Shown: piece after piece, positions 48,086 through 60,150 of the stretch
Layout: the number at the start of each line of letters is the position of its first letter
Position numbering within the stretch: the stretch's first letter is position 1
Origin: Bombyx mori
Lineage: Eukaryota; Arthropoda; Insecta; Lepidoptera; Bombycidae
Length of the DNA: 64,000 bases
Direction: 5' to 3'
NCBI RefSeq assembly: GCF_030269925.1
Contig: NC_085107.1
Coordinates: 3,224,001 to 3,288,000 of the forward strand
Translations under genes and position numbers: made by a program
The notes under the pieces: model-generated
What the model saw: the letters and a program-made list of their open reading frames with translations, nothing else
What the model was told of the DNA's origin: nothing
Database searches by the model: none

Positions 48086-48953
48086 GACAGTTAATCAGCG
48101 CGAGAATCAATAAACACTTTGAAGTTGGTTTGGACTGCCGCATCGAAGTTGAATTTTTTTCCTGTAAAAAGTTGTCCAAATCCCGGAAAAAATGGTAATC
48201 TGTTGGAGCAAAGTCAGGGAGTATGGTGGATGTTGCAGACACTTCAATTGTAGCTCATCTAACTTTGTGGTTATTTGTTGTGCAGTGTGTGGTCTTGCGT
48301 TGTAGTGAAGCAGCAGTGGCATAGCTAGAGCGATTGACCAATCTCGGTTGTTTATTAGTTTAGTTGTTTATTCTTGGTAGTTGCTGCAGCTAATTCTTCC
48401 TATAGGGCTTACAGTTGCTGACAATAAGTATTTGCTGTAATCCTTTGGCCACATTTTAGAAAGCTGTAGTGAACAACACCGGTGCTAGTCCACCAAACAC
48501 TCACAAGTAACTTTTTCTGAATCAATTATTTTCTTTTAGGGCAGAACTTGGCTGGGTCTCCAGGGTTTAGCCATTGCGACGAGCGCTTCCGATTATCGTA
48601 CAGTATCCACTTTTCATCACAAGTACACGGTTGAACAAAGTAACACAGCAGTCGACACGTGTTTGCAAGTTCGATTCACTCAATTCATGAGGTACCCATT
48701 GTTCAAGTTTTTCTACTTTCCCGATTTGCTTCAAGGGGATTAATGCAGTTTTATCACTTACCCCGAAGCCTGCAGCTATCTCTGAAGTGCTTTGTGATGG
48801 ATCAGCCTCCACAGTAGCCTTTAATTCTTCACGGTCTCCGGTCGTCCAAGAGGTTGGTAAACCAGCACCGTACTCATCATTAATTCTTCGAGCTGTTTCT
48901 GCAGCACTGGTGCCATGGTAGAATTTGTACGCGTAAATATACTGATATTTCAT
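48033..48953 (-). pseudogene. mariner transposase remnant (DD34D type), heavily damaged
   Basis: Reading down from ATG 48953: M-K-Y-Q-Y-I-Y, T-S-A-A-E-T-A-R-R-I-N-D. About 35 residues of the DNA-binding region are then lost at G-L|P-T, followed by E-A-D-P-S-Q-S-T-S-E and W-V-P-H-E-L-S-E. After a frameshift and missing middle comes L-L-H-Y-N-A-R-P-H-T-A, where the second catalytic aspartate of the usual H-D-N has become Y, and then F-A-P-T-D-Y-H-F-F. Clearly inactive. The left end is fused to or overlaps the LINE tail; inverted repeats were not found. Confidence 0.8.
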
Positions 48954-49149
48954 TTTTTCATGTTGTGTGAGGTAATAAATGACGCCAAAGAAAAAATAAT
49001 GAGGAAAAAACAAATGAATAACTGTTTTCAAAACTCAAATGTACCAGCTAAATGAATTTTGAAAATTGAATTCCAAAGAAGAGATATTTCAGAGTCCAAG
49101 TGGCCAGTACAAAAAACGTTAATTATTTCCTAAGGACCTAATATTATTC

Positions 49150-49300
49150 GATATAAAATAATACCTCTGGGTGTAGACCTTTTGCGCGCTGCATGATGCC
49201 GTGGACAGGGGAAAGTGGAAAAAGATCCTAAGATTGAAGCTCATGGGTGATGGTGGTCACGACCCTCAGACATGAGGAACACGACTCGAGGAGGAGGAGG
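49150..49300 (+). pseudogene. LINE C-terminal fragment
   Basis: One frame gives A-L-H-D-A-V-D-R-G-K-W-K-K-I-L ... G-G-H-D-P-Q-T and a stop, resembling the last residues of many insect LINE ORF2 proteins (D-R-x-x-W followed by G-H-D). The region ends in a GGA microsatellite at about 49289-49301. Confidence 0.5.
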
Positions 49301-50012
49301 AGACCTTTTAATTTATGAATTCCTTTTATATTTGGTTATTGATGTTGAATTCGTAATCTTAAATATTAATAGTTTATTTCATCGATTAGCAACCCTAGTA
49401 TTGGTATTAAGAAGGTTAGTTGCAAGCAGCTGTCGTAGATTGAATGATCACTTAATAGTTATTACCAAACTTCTCTATCAGTATGACGTTTACGTGCATA
49501 AGGTTTTATTAAAATGCTGCTGAATATTACTAAATATATGTAGTGGTAAAAAACTACTAACCACAATTCCACATCTTCATAACTGAGCTTGTCTGCTCTT
49601 TCCACTACTATACTCTTTGTCAGCTGTCTATGTATAAAAAAAAAACAATGACGTCAAATACTATGTAGTATTAAAGTCAATTAAGTCAGCTGTCACAAAA
49701 AAAATTCATGTTAGGACCAAATATTACGATGAAAAAAAATTTGTATGTTTAAAGAGAACGGTAGATATTTTTTTAAAAATGAAAATATAACTGAAAATAT
49801 AGTACAATTATGATAATAGAATTAAAATAAGAACAGAAATTTTCGGTTACAATATGTATTATAAAGATATTGTAGGAGTACAATAATTATATATCCCAAT
49901 AATTACTATCACAAATGTTCGAAGTCGAACTGTTATACGGCCGATATTGGTCAGAGTGTAGTTTATTGATTAAAGAAAATATATCTTAAATTAGACGTGT
50001 GATGAGTGAAAG

Positions 50013-50130
50013 ATGAGGTATAACAAGCAGGAGCTGGTGGCCCTGGCCTCGCAGACGTCGCAGAACTTCGACCGCGAGGGTGTGCTAGTCATGAGGGAGA
50101 GACAGGACGGATTCTTCCGTAGATCTGAAG
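50013..50130 (+). CDS. PLEKHJ1: PLEKHJ1 exon 1
   Basis: Starts at ATG 50013 and ends GAAG|GTCAGT (phase 1). GC-rich compared with its flanks, as expected for a coding exon here. Confidence 0.88.
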
Positions 50131-53100
50131 GTCAGTGGCCCTTCGATAATGCGCATAAAGCATAAATAATCCACAGCAGTTTTTTCCAAGCAAATACCTA
50201 CCTCATTAACTCTTTATTTTTTTTTGCACATTTTGCAAAAGCTAATTATGAAGATTTACACAGGCACACCCACACATTAGTGACATTAAATTTTACATAT
50301 AATTAATTTATCCTTAGTGAGATTAAATGTTATAGAACCAATATATTTTTGATTTAAGTGGGACTTTTTAGGAGGCTATATTAAATCATCATGATTTTAC
50401 TGCAGATTTGGAAAGCAGTTTCTAAAACTGAAAAAAACCATAAGATATTCAGGCTTGCTCTTTCTTAAATATATTATTATGTTCATCATACAGAAAATTT
50501 GCAAAATATGATTTCGTTGATTAATGTAGTAATTATGCCTTGAATTAGAAAAACTGAAATAAAAAACTGCATTAAAAGCTTTGTTTGTAATGTTATCATA
50601 TAGTGCATGAATTCAAGACTGTTTTCAATTAGCTTGTTAACATTGTTACTGCCTGTATATATTATACTTAGTCTATCCATAAATACTGTTACAATTAAAA
50701 ATAAACAAAATATTACATTTGAATTTGGAATCTGTCATTTTTATATGATTGCTCATTGAGTTTTCTCATTTTGGCGCCAATACATTGCACAATATTTTGC
50801 GATATTAAAATGGAGTGGGGTGATAAAGAAAACCGAATCGCTGTGATTGAATTACACAAAGTAGGTATGGAGCCAAATGCAATTTTTAAAACTCTCCATA
50901 CACTTGGTATTAGTAAAATGTTTGTGTACCGTGATATTAATAGGTGCAATGAGACCTCCTCTGTTTGTGACAGAAAAAGATCTGGCCATCCACATAGTGT
51001 TCGTACGAAAAAGGTGGTCAAAGCAGTAAGGGAAAGAATTCAAAGAAATCCTGTCTGAAAGCAAAAGATTTTATCTCGGGAGATGAAGATAGCACCTAGA
51101 ACCATGTCGCGTATTTTAAAAGATGACTTAGGACTTGCAGCCAATAAGAGACGTACTGGTAATTTCTTAACTCATAATTTAAAAGAGAATAGGGTGGTAA
51201 AATCGAAACAACTACTGAAACAGTACGCAAAGGGAGGTCATAGAAATTTTTTTTTTACGGATGAGAATTTTTTTACAATTGAGCAACATTTTAACAAACA
51301 AAATGACCGTATTTATGCTCAAAGCTCTAAGGAAGCTTCCCAATTAGTCGATAGAGTGCAACGTGGGCACTATCCGACTTCAGTGATGGTTTGGTGGGGT
51401 ATTAGCTATGAAGGAGTGACTGGGCCATACTTTTGTGAAAAAGGTATCAAAACATCGGCACAAGTGTAAGCCCCTTAACAACACCATGTTCAATAATCAA
51501 GAATGGTCCTTCCAGCAAGACTCGGCGCCAGGTCATAAAGCTCGGTCTACGCAGTCTTGGTTGGAAACGAATGTTTCAGACTTCATCAGAGCTGAAGACT
51601 GGCCGTCATCTAGTCCCGATCTTAATCTTCTGGATTATGATTAATGGTCAGTTATAGAGAGTACGGCTAGCTCTAAACGCCATGATAATTTGGAGTCCCA
51701 CAATCCGTGCTATTGGCAGTGAAAATTTTTCTCATGGAAAGAGTGTGTGCTTCTATTGATAACTGTTCTCAACGTTTAAAGGACTGTATTGCAGCCAATG
51801 GAGACCACGTCGAATAAGCTTTTTATATTTTAAATTGTTTTATATTTATGTATTAAACTAACACACTGCAAAAGTAATAAATGTTATTTGCCATACATTT
51901 TTTTTTGTTTTCCTTTGTAACAGTATTTATGGCCAGACTAAGTATATAGACCTCAGCAAAAAATTTGAACTTGAATATTGTTTAATTTAAAATTCTATAT
52001 AATCCTGCAGATGTTGTTGTCACAAATTATGCTCTGGCCAAGGAGTGAGTTATTAATTTTTGTAGACAAATTAAATACCAAGCTTCATTTTATTTATAGT
52101 GCTTATTCAACATATTTCATTGTGTTGACTATGAAAATTTAAATTTCAGTAGACCCACATGATGTTAGCAACAACAAAATGTGATGTACTTCTGAGCCCA
52201 CTAATTTCTTTATAAGCTTGCCTAATCGAATTGCAGAATCTCTTAATCTTAACTCTTTTGCAATATAAAAAAATCCTAATATCTACAACTTTGTGTGATG
52301 GCAAAACACCAAAAGACATAATGTTGTGAAAATAGCTGCTATAGGTTGAAAATATGCAGGTGGCCTTTGTTTTAATTTGTCTTATTTACATTGTAATTAG
52401 ACAGGCACAATTTACTAAAACATTTGTTAGAGGGTTGGTTGGTAACTTTTGACAATATATTATTTAAAGATTAGTGTTAGATTATTAGACACTCACATGT
52501 GTAAATGTTTGGTTTTTTTTTGTGGCCTTTCTAGGCAGATGAGCATACGGCCCTCCTGATGGTAAGTGGTCACGATCGCTCATGGACGTCAGCAATGCTA
52601 GGGGCAGAGCTAGGCTGCTGCCTACCATTAAGTACTCTCTGCAAGCATCATTTGAAGAAGGACATGTCATAGTGCTTGGGAAACACCGTGGAGGGGAGTT
52701 CTTCCAAAGCCAGAATTTTCAAATACGAAAGGAACTTTTTTAAAAGTACATTTTAATGTAATTGTAGTATTTAAATAGATCATCGCAATTAAGCTATGCT
52801 GTGTGCCTTCATGAGTTGGTGCAAAAGCAATCTCATTAATACAGAGTTTTGAAGAAAATAATGAATTTTTATTATATTCGTCACATTATTCTTATCATTC
52901 ATCAATTGTTCTAAAGAGATTCTGTAATCTGTAATAAATCAAACCTATAAAATCCATGTTGTGGGTCAGCCAGAATTGGTATCACCGCTCGATTTATTTT
53001 TGCAGCTAAGCAAATGTTCCAGTTTGGAAGGCTGTGAGACTATTATTTCAAATAGACCATATGCTTCTAAATGTACTAGTTGTTTTTTTTGTTGATTACT

Positions 53101-55344
53101 AACACCTCTGCATTAAAAGAGAAATGACATGTAATAGAATTAAAAAGCGTGTTTTAAATTTTTTAAATTATGAATATGATAAGTGAGAAAAAAAAATACT
53201 ATATAATTTAAATTAATTAAATAATTATGTTTTTGCAATGCTGTCCCTGGTTATTGTCAAAACCAAGTCAACTTTATAAATATAGAAATACGGTTTGACA
53301 ATAAAATGTATAAAAAAAATATGTTTATTTTCGTTGTGCTGATAGTTCTGTAATAATAGCAAATAGTGACTGTCTCATATGTTTGTCTATCTATTTATCA
53401 CTATACTATGCATCACTCCATATTCTCCACACATAATATACAGTTGAGTAGAGATATAAGTTCTAAGGTCTCAAGTATAGTTATATGTATTTATGTGTGT
53501 AATTTATGTTTCAATTATTCACCTACATACCCTTATTTTCTCTGTAGTGGTTGGCCGGTAGAGAATGCCATAGGCATTAAATTCACCAATGTATATAGAT
53601 ACATGAAGTATAATAAATAAATAAAAATAAAGGAACAAATATACCTAAATTATGAAAACTTCACAACTTTTACTAGGTATGATTTCAGATGATAATGTCT
53701 TGATCACTTGGAAGAATTATTTTGTATAATATTTAAAAAAATCTTTTGTGTTAGGTACATAAATAAAAATAGAATAGTTCAAAATTTAAAATGCGTAACT
53801 TACACGTGTCATTGTTTAGTGGGTTAGAGTCCAAGGAAAAGGGAAGAATGGATATTAGGGATATCTATTATCTGACTGATCACTAGACAGATATTTCTGA
53901 ATTCGTCAAGAGTATATAACGATGGCTGTATACGTTTTGATTATCATTTTTAGACCGATATTTAACGAGGAGTAACTTAGTTGAAGTTGGTATTCGTAAG
54001 ATTTTTTTCATAATTGTACCTTGATTTTTTTTTATTGCTTATATGTGTGGACTAGCTCTCGGCCCATCTCGTGTTGAGTGGTTACCGGAGCAAATAGACA
54101 TCAACAACGTCAAGGCCGCCACCCACCTTGAGATATGAGCTCTGAGTATCAGTTTTTACAATAGCTATTGTATCCTTCAAACTGATACGCATTACTGCTT
54201 CACGGTAGAAATAGGTAGGGTGGCGGTGTGCCTACCCGTGCGGGCTTACGGGGTGTCCTAACACCAATATGTGATGTGATGATTGATTTGTTTCATTATT
54301 GATATAGGTAGACAATTTTTGTTTTTTGTGGCTTATAGGTGGGTAATATTTACTTTGTATGTCTGTCTCTGAGGAAAGTAGGACGTTGACCTGACAATAG
54401 AGCGTCAAATTGCCGCAGTGATCTTATGAATTGCCTTGTTACTTGCTATAATCCGAGTTGAGTGTATGTGTACTATAGTAACCTCGCAATCATATAAGTG
54501 ATCCCTTTAAGTGATCACATAAAGTAGAATGAGCTTACGTTACCCTGGTTATAAATGGTTAGGGAAATTCTTTTGAATGACTCTACCCACTTCGAGACAT
54601 GAGGTCTAATTCTGGATCGTATAGAATAGAGGCTGTCCTAATTATTCGGACTAAAACGCATGAATGTTTTCCGCAGATATTATTGGGGCAGTGGTAGATA
54701 CCCGTGCGGGATAACACGCTTTATTGAGACGCAGATTACTAGATGTTATTCGTAGATTCTGAAAGTCTATCAAGAACAAAGAGTTAATTAAAAAAAAAAT
54801 GGTATCAGATTTGAACCCTGGTATAGCCGCACCGCTCGGGTATACCCGGCGTCTTATCCTCTAGGTCACGACAACATCACACATGCTTTTCATTGAATTC
54901 CTACTTCATAGTGGAAGGTCGCGCAAATAAAGAATATAGATGAGGTATTTTTTAAGTCTTAATTGATAGACTTTTATGGCTACCACAGCCATCATACAAC
55001 ACAATATATTTGACAAATGCCTGAATCTTGCTTACGACATTTGGATGCATATATACAAGTTTCGAACAACGACATTGAGACCATCGGTCTACCGAGCAAT
55101 ATCACCTGCTCGGTGGAAGATCTTCCTTTCGTCGTTATACCTACAGATTTATTACATTCTATTATATATTAACTTTCACCAATTCCAGGGTCAACAGTTC
55201 GGTGGTTTCGTCTTAGAGGCAATCTACTCTTCTACTTAAAAGGCCCGGAACCCTGGTATGAACCAATGGGCGTGATAATTTTGGGCAATCATCAAGTAAA
55301 ACTACAATCGCAAGACGAAAACGGACATTGGCCTTTTCAAATCG
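50013..55344 (+). CDS. PLEKHJ1: PLEKHJ1-like PH-domain protein, first two exons (3' part outside window)
   Basis: Exon 1 (50013-50130) encodes M-R-Y-N-K-Q-E-L-V-A-L, the distinctive start of PLEKHJ1 (human M-R-Y-N-E-K-E-L). Exon 2 (55189-55344) encodes W-F-R-L-R-G-N-L-L-F-Y and P-M-G-V-I-I-L-G, the first strands of the PH domain. Phase 1 at both junctions fits. PLEKHJ1 is a small (about 150 aa) pleckstrin-homology protein linked to phosphoinositide binding and endosomal traffic. The remaining PH strands and C-terminal helix are not found before 64000, so intron 2 is at least 8.6 kb. Intron 1 (5 kb) holds a DD37D transposon, SINEs and LINE tails. The gene starts about 3.1 kb from the importin-7 start, head to head, with transposons between. 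Confidence 0.88.
50667..51942 (+). mobile_element. mariner-family DD37D element, 1276 bp, in PLEKHJ1 intron 1
   Basis: Terminal inverted repeats of about 28 bp (CTTAGTCTATCCATAAATAC on the left; the right has GG for AT) differ at two positions. TA duplications lie at 50665-50666 and 51943-51944. It encodes a damaged transposase. Confidence 0.92.
50810..51816 (+). pseudogene. DD37D (maT-like) transposase, broken
   Basis: ATG 50810 gives M-E-W-G-D-K-E-N-R and an N-terminal helix-turn-helix. An in-frame TGA at 51056-51058 replaces an arginine (a CGA-to-TGA change). F-F-T-D-E holds the first catalytic D. After S-A-Q-V a deletion of about two dozen bases shifts the frame. Q-Q-D-S-A-P-G-H-K-A holds the second D, and L-L-D-Y-D follows with 37 residues between, hence DD37D. 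Another stop at 51642-51644 and later lesions follow. Confidence 0.88.
52525..52745. repeat. Repeat family B, copy 2
   Basis: 'aggcagatgagcatacggcc', 'gctaggggcagagctaggct', then 'gaaggacatgtcatagtgct' and 'gggaaacaccgtggagggga'. It is the most complete of the three copies and lies in PLEKHJ1 intron 1. Confidence 0.65.
53440..53640 (+). repeat. Bm1 scrap and LINE 3' tail
   Basis: A short Bm1-like piece (GAGATATAAGTTCTAAGGTC at about 53450) is followed by 'agaatgccataggcattaaa' and an (AATA)n-rich end at 53610-53632. The latter is the typical tail of jockey/CR1-like insect LINEs. Confidence 0.5.
54024..54270 (-). repeat. Bm1 SINE, 5'-truncated
   Basis: T-rich start (minus-strand A tail) at 54024 to 'ggtgtcctaacacc'. 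In PLEKHJ1 intron 1, antisense to it. Confidence 0.88.
54525..54887 (-). repeat. Old, near full-length Bm1 SINE
   Basis: Highly diverged, but the order is kept: 'aaatggttagggaa', 'gagacatgaggtctaat', 'actaaaacgcatgaatgttt', 'tagatacccgtgcggg', and finally the tRNA-like head (TTTGAACCCTGGTATAGCCG; 'cttatcctctaggtcacgac'). Confidence 0.65.
55189..55344 (+). CDS. PLEKHJ1: PLEKHJ1 exon 2
   Basis: Acceptor CAATTCCAG at 55188, donor ATCG|GTAAGT at 55345. 156 nt with no stop in phase; encodes the PH-domain core ending W-P-F-Q-I. Confidence 0.88.
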
Positions 55345-55559
55345 GTAAGTATTATAAAAATCGGATTTTTACGTTTTAAAGGCTTACTCGTTACACGATG
55401 AGCTAGTAAGGTTATTAAACTCAATTTAAATATTTAAAACAATGAAGTGATCATTTTTCACAATGAAGTTAGCATTTTTTCTGTGTCATGTTAACTGAAA
55501 ACACGCGATAAAAGAAAAAAAATTGTTTTATTTAAGAAATATTCGTTCTCGGGGACTGT

Positions 55560-55715
55560 GAATCGAAATTAGACCCACATATTCACTACCCAGAATAAGA
55601 GCATACAAACTTGTACATCACACGAATGTTTGTTTGATGTGAGAATCCAGCCCACGACCCTCGACCTAGCAGTCAGAAGTCCTTACTACTGGACCACCGA
55701 GTCAGTCAAAAAGTC
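55560..55715 (-). repeat. Second tRNA-derived SINE family, diverged copy
   Basis: On the minus strand: GACTCGGTGGTCCAGTAGTA (A-box region), 'ggtcgtgggctggattctca' (B-box region), then 'acaaacattcgtgtgatg' and 'ttattctgggtag'. Same family as 61019-61160. Confidence 0.6.
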
Positions 55716-55958
55716 GTTAACCACAGGATCGGTGAGGTGTCTATAGACCGATATTGTTTCGATAAGATTCGTGAGTGATTTATTAAGAAGCTTGTCCTTG
55801 TTAAAACAATTGTTAATTACAAATCATTTTGACACAATACTTTTCTTATTTGTTTTAAAGAACTTTATTCACGTTCTGGGCTAACAAACAGCTGTTTTCA
55901 ATGGCTTAGCCGGATAGCTAGCTCATGGTTCATTGTTAAGTCTATGTGCGTATATTTT

Positions 55959-56325
55959 GAAGTCGTCGTGGCCTAAAGGATAAAACGTTCGATGCATTAG
56001 TATCTAGCGATGCAACGGTGTTCGAATCCCGCAGGCGGGTACCAAATTCTCTAATGAAATACGTACTTAACAAATGTTCACGATTGCCTTCTACGGTGAA
56101 GGAATAAAATCGTGTAATAAAAATGAAACTCGCAAAATTATAATTTGCGTAATTACTGGTGGTAGGACCTCTTGTAAGTCCGCACGAGTAAGTACCACCA
56201 CCCTGCCTATTTTTGCCGTGAAGCAGTAATGCGTTTCGGTTTGAAGGGTGGGGCAGCCGTTTTAACTATACTGAGACCTTAGAACGTATATCTCAAGGTG
56301 GGTGGCGCATTTACGCCGTAGAAAC
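55959..56325 (+). repeat. Bm1 SINE with intact head, 3'-truncated
   Basis: GAAGTCGTCGTGGCCTAAAG head, B-box GGTGTTCGAATCCCGC, full body to 'gggtggcgcatttacg', then it stops without an A tail. The well-preserved head could mislead a tRNA finder. Confidence 0.9.
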
Positions 56326-56329
56326 TGGA

Positions 56330-57640
56330 AGTGGAACAAACTGGAACGCCTGACCACTTCGCGACAGAAATAGTCCGAACAGCGCTAGATGCGGTTTCAC
56401 AATCAACTTACCATCAATAAACGTAGGAAAAAAAAAACCAGAAGCAATCTTTATGAACAAACTCCTTTCAGGCAACAGGTACATTTTGTTATAGGGGATT
56501 TCTGTACGGCTTTAGGTGTATTAGATGGTAAATAGGTAGGTCATTCTTATCTTAATTCGATTTGTACCATTGATAACTTTGTTATAGGTACATCATTTTC
56601 ATATTTTTATTTATTTATTAAAATCATGTTCGTCCAGCGATTGTTTGGAAAACATCGCTTTTAGAGACTAATATAATATTTCGCCTTTGTTTTCTTTGCA
56701 ATATCTTTTCTGTGGTGGAAATCAAAGCATATTATATTCTATTGCTAAATGAAATTAAAAAGTACGACTTTTTTTTTGCTAAATTACTCGTGCTTTTTAA
56801 GAGCAGGACCATTATCCTAATGCAGTTTGGGACATCGACACCATGTGTCAGGGGGTGGTGGTTGCGTTCAGGCCACGTGATCACGGGCTTAGTTTACTGG
56901 TCGAAAAGCTCTCACAGCTTATTTCAAAAACGACCTAAACGACGAAAATGTTTGTTCTTACCATAGAGTTACTATTCTAACTGGAGTGCTTACTTCGTTT
57001 GACATAAAAACTAAAAATATACTTTATCTCTATGCCTTAAAGTTTATTTTTAAATAGCAAAAGATGTAAGGAAAAACGGTCTGAAAAGAGAATGATTATT
57101 AAGTGGTGGTGTCCCTCTCGCACATTTTACAAACAAAAAGCAGTGTTGCTAGCTTAGAGGATTTTCCATAAAATCTCGGAATTTGGACCCCCGTCTTAGT
57201 TATCAAAAATGGCTTTTAGTGGTTAGTGGATTTTTTAGTAGCTTGGGCGTTGTTGAAAATTATTGAAAAGGTTAAAATCAATCCACTTTACAGGATTTTA
57301 AACATTTTATGACAATAATATATCTAAATACATATTATTTAAACGATGTGACTTAAACTTAACTAGAAAATATTGCGACAATTTAGAATTTCCATCAACG
57401 TCAAAAATTAAATTGGTTCAACATAAACGTACAAAGTTATGGTGAATTTAGTTTCTGATGATGACAATTTATTAAAATAAATTATATAAGAAGTATTGAT
57501 TATATGATATATATTGATTTTTAATAGAACATCATACATTAATAAAGCTCATTACCAAAAAAAAAATTGTTCTATATTAATAAGAACTCTGTTTAATGGA
57601 AAATTTAATGGTAGGTACGTAGATTTCTGATGGTTTTCAT
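56330..57640. other. PLEKHJ1 intron sequence, nothing recognised
   Basis: AT-rich with no exon-like conserved frame, no bounded repeat and no continuation of PLEKHJ1 that I could find. Confidence 0.4.
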
Positions 57641-58198
57641 GTTGAATTTGGTGGGAAGCCAGATTAATTGTTGGCATCACCGAAAAAGAGCTATGAATGG
57701 ATTAAAAGAAAAATGGCGTCTATTTACGTTTGTAGTGCGAAGTTAAAATGGCACTGATACAGCTTGTGGCTTGTTTTTTTTTCGAAAATCGTGAAAGTTT
57801 CCGTGTAATCATGGTGAACACTTTTAATATAAGTGGTTTTAAGCGAGAATCCTCTCCAGTTTGTGGAATATCCTTCCATATGTCAGATTCATTGATAAAT
57901 TTTTACTAGTGTGAGCATATATTTTTAAAATGTGAGATATTTTTTCTCATTATAATATTTAATACCATTTGTCTTGTAAATTGTACTTAATCTATGTCAT
58001 ATACTAAATTTGAAAAAACAATCGTGAAAACTATAATTTTGCAATGTATTTTTCATATTATAAGAGCCATCACGTGGTATTTCTTGAACTTTTTTTATTG
58101 TATTGAATAGCATCGCACGCAAGCATGTATATCATTTGCCTGACGTTAAGCGAACGAGGAGGATCTTCTAGTAAATATGACGTTGGAATTTCTGGAAA

Positions 58199-58384
58199 AT
58201 GTCCTTTAAAAAGGTCAAACAAGAAGAATCAAGTACTCAAACGCAAGAAATAAAAAATACCCCGAGAAAAGCAAAATTACGACAAGATGTTAAGGTATTG
58301 AAACAAAAACTTAAAAGTCGTGAAATAGTGATTGTAAATATAAAGTCGATTTTAGATTTATTAGAGAAAAATGGCGATTTTTAA
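58199..58384 (+). pseudogene. THAP/P-element-type coiled-coil fragment, 61 aa
   Basis: Frame from ATG 58199 containing N-T-P-R-K-A-K-L-R-Q and V-L-K-Q-K-L-K-S-R-E, then I-L-D-L-L-E-K-N-G and a stop. The T-P-R-K-x-x-L-R plus lysine-rich zipper is what follows the THAP zinc finger in many insect P-element-like transposases and THAP proteins. The THAP finger and catalytic part are not seen nearby. Probably a transposon remnant in PLEKHJ1 intron 2. Confidence 0.45.
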
Positions 58385-58439
58385 TTGAATTGAAATTTAA
58401 ATTGCGAAATTTTAATGATACTCATGGTCCACTTAGATA

Positions 58440-59625
58440 TTGATTAAAATAAATTATGTATTTCGTTGAAAAAAAAGAATTTACTTAAAAATAAATAGAG
58501 GAAATGTTATATTATAAGATTACAGAAAATTTACTGAACTTAATAATAATAATATAACCAATATTTTGTAAATAGAGATCAAGTACCTACTATGTGTATT
58601 GTGTTATGTGTATTGACTTGTCATTTAAGAGTTATTTAATTGTCTACATATAACAAATAAATGAATTTCAGTTCATTTCATTTTATTACCCATTGTGTTT
58701 TATTTCCTAAAATGTAACTAGTAGACTTAATATACACGTGTCATGAAAATAGCACAGAAGTAAAAATACAAGTAATTTTAAATCAATTGAAGATGTGAAT
58801 GTAGGAAAAGAGCACCCGATACGCGCAGACCATGTGTGTTGCAGTGTCTCACTCAGTGTGTCAAATATTAATTTGCACGTCCCACTTAGCCAGTACACTA
58901 AAGTAGGAATTGCGTAATTAAGTTCAACATAATATTTAAGTCGCGGTTGAGTATTCGGACGTTAAACATGAGTTTGAGGAAGTTTAAGTAATAGCACTGA
59001 GGTAATGATGTTTGTAATAAAACTCAGTGCTAGATTTTCGACAACGCAGCAACTTCCAAAAAAAACCGTCGAAAAAAGGCACCATGACGACGAAGCAATG
59101 TTTAGAATTGAATTTACATAAATAAAACGTTGCAAGCACGTGTTTTGTATTTACATAGGGTTACACAGAATTACTTAAGGTAAATTCAAAACTGATGCAT
59201 GTGTATAATTTTATCCTATAAATAAATTTTATATGGTCACCACATTAGACAAGGACACCGCGACCAAAAAGTATTCTCTTTCGAGACCGATTTCTCGGCA
59301 TTAGACAGCACTCCAGTTGTAGGTACTTATTAACTCCATGGTTCTTACTCGATATCTTACAATTGTGCAATATACTAAAGACTGAAATGTGATCTATTGA
59401 ACGTGTTAAACTATTGCGCGGCAAGTAATGTGGGAAAACGTCATTTTGCAGTTTGTGCAAATTAAAGAAACGATTTCTGTTTTGCTTTGTTAAAGAACGT
59501 TTTTATTTAGGTTATTTATTATTGCTCTGGTGGAGGTTCAGCGGGCTCAATGAATTAGGGCTGACGGGTTTCAGGAAACATGCACGAGGTAGATTTTACT
59601 AGTGGCAGGGCGTATGTAAGCTAGG
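58440..59625. other. PLEKHJ1 intron sequence, nothing recognised
   Basis: No conserved coding, RNA gene or bounded repeat seen. The minus frame 59245-59460 looks random. Confidence 0.4.
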
Positions 59626-59627
59626 GC

Positions 59628-59700
59628 TGTTAGGTACCACCATGCCCGTTTCTTTCCGGCGAAGCAGACATGCATTTCTGTTCGAAAACTAGGACGATTG
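59628..59700 (+). repeat. Old Bm1 fragment
   Basis: 'ttaggtaccaccatgcccgt', 'cggcgaagcagacatgcatt' and 'tctgttcgaaaa' follow the Bm1 body in order. Confidence 0.45.
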
Positions 59701-59784
59701 TTATGCTATGCATTTTGGGACTTATTGTGATGGTTAGGAGTTCTGTTGACTGCTCATCACTTGGTGATATAGTTCGCCTGTATC

Positions 59785-60150
59785 TTTCTTCTTTTTCTCC
59801 AGCTTATCCCACTAGGTGGGGTCGGCACTGCATATTTTTCTATTCCTTTCTCTTCTATCAGTTTTCTCTCCTCTCTTTTCCATAAAGTCATTAAGACACT
59901 CCATCCATGTCTTCTTCGGTCGAACTCTTCCCCCTCTACCTTGCACTACCATTTCCATACATCTCCGAGTCACATGCATTTTCTTTACGCATCACATGTC
60001 CATACCACGCTAATTGTCCGCTCTTTAATTTGTTGATTACCTACTAGGGCTACATTCCTTATCTTGTCCATTCTTGCCACTTCACACATCCATCTCAACA
60101 TTCGCATTTCTGCCGCATGGACTCTGTAGTTCCCATGTATGTGCCATATT
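59785..60150 (-). pseudogene. LINE reverse transcriptase C-terminal fragment
   Basis: On the minus strand, M-R-M-L-R-W-M-C-E-V-A-R-M-D-K-I-R-N-V is followed by a V-V-W-T-C-D-A-like segment (family W-Y-G-H-V). Then comes R-x-K-x-x-W-x-x-x-L-x-x, matching the conserved R-P-K-K-x-W. These are the hallmark C-terminal motifs of a common insect LINE ORF2 (RTE/CR1-like). Several stops and shifts are present. Confidence 0.7.

Noticed and set aside
55959..56045. tRNA-like sequence with good B-box
   Set aside because: It continues directly into the Bm1 SINE body with no tRNA 3' end or terminator, so it is a SINE head and not a tRNA gene. The same holds for 61019-61090.
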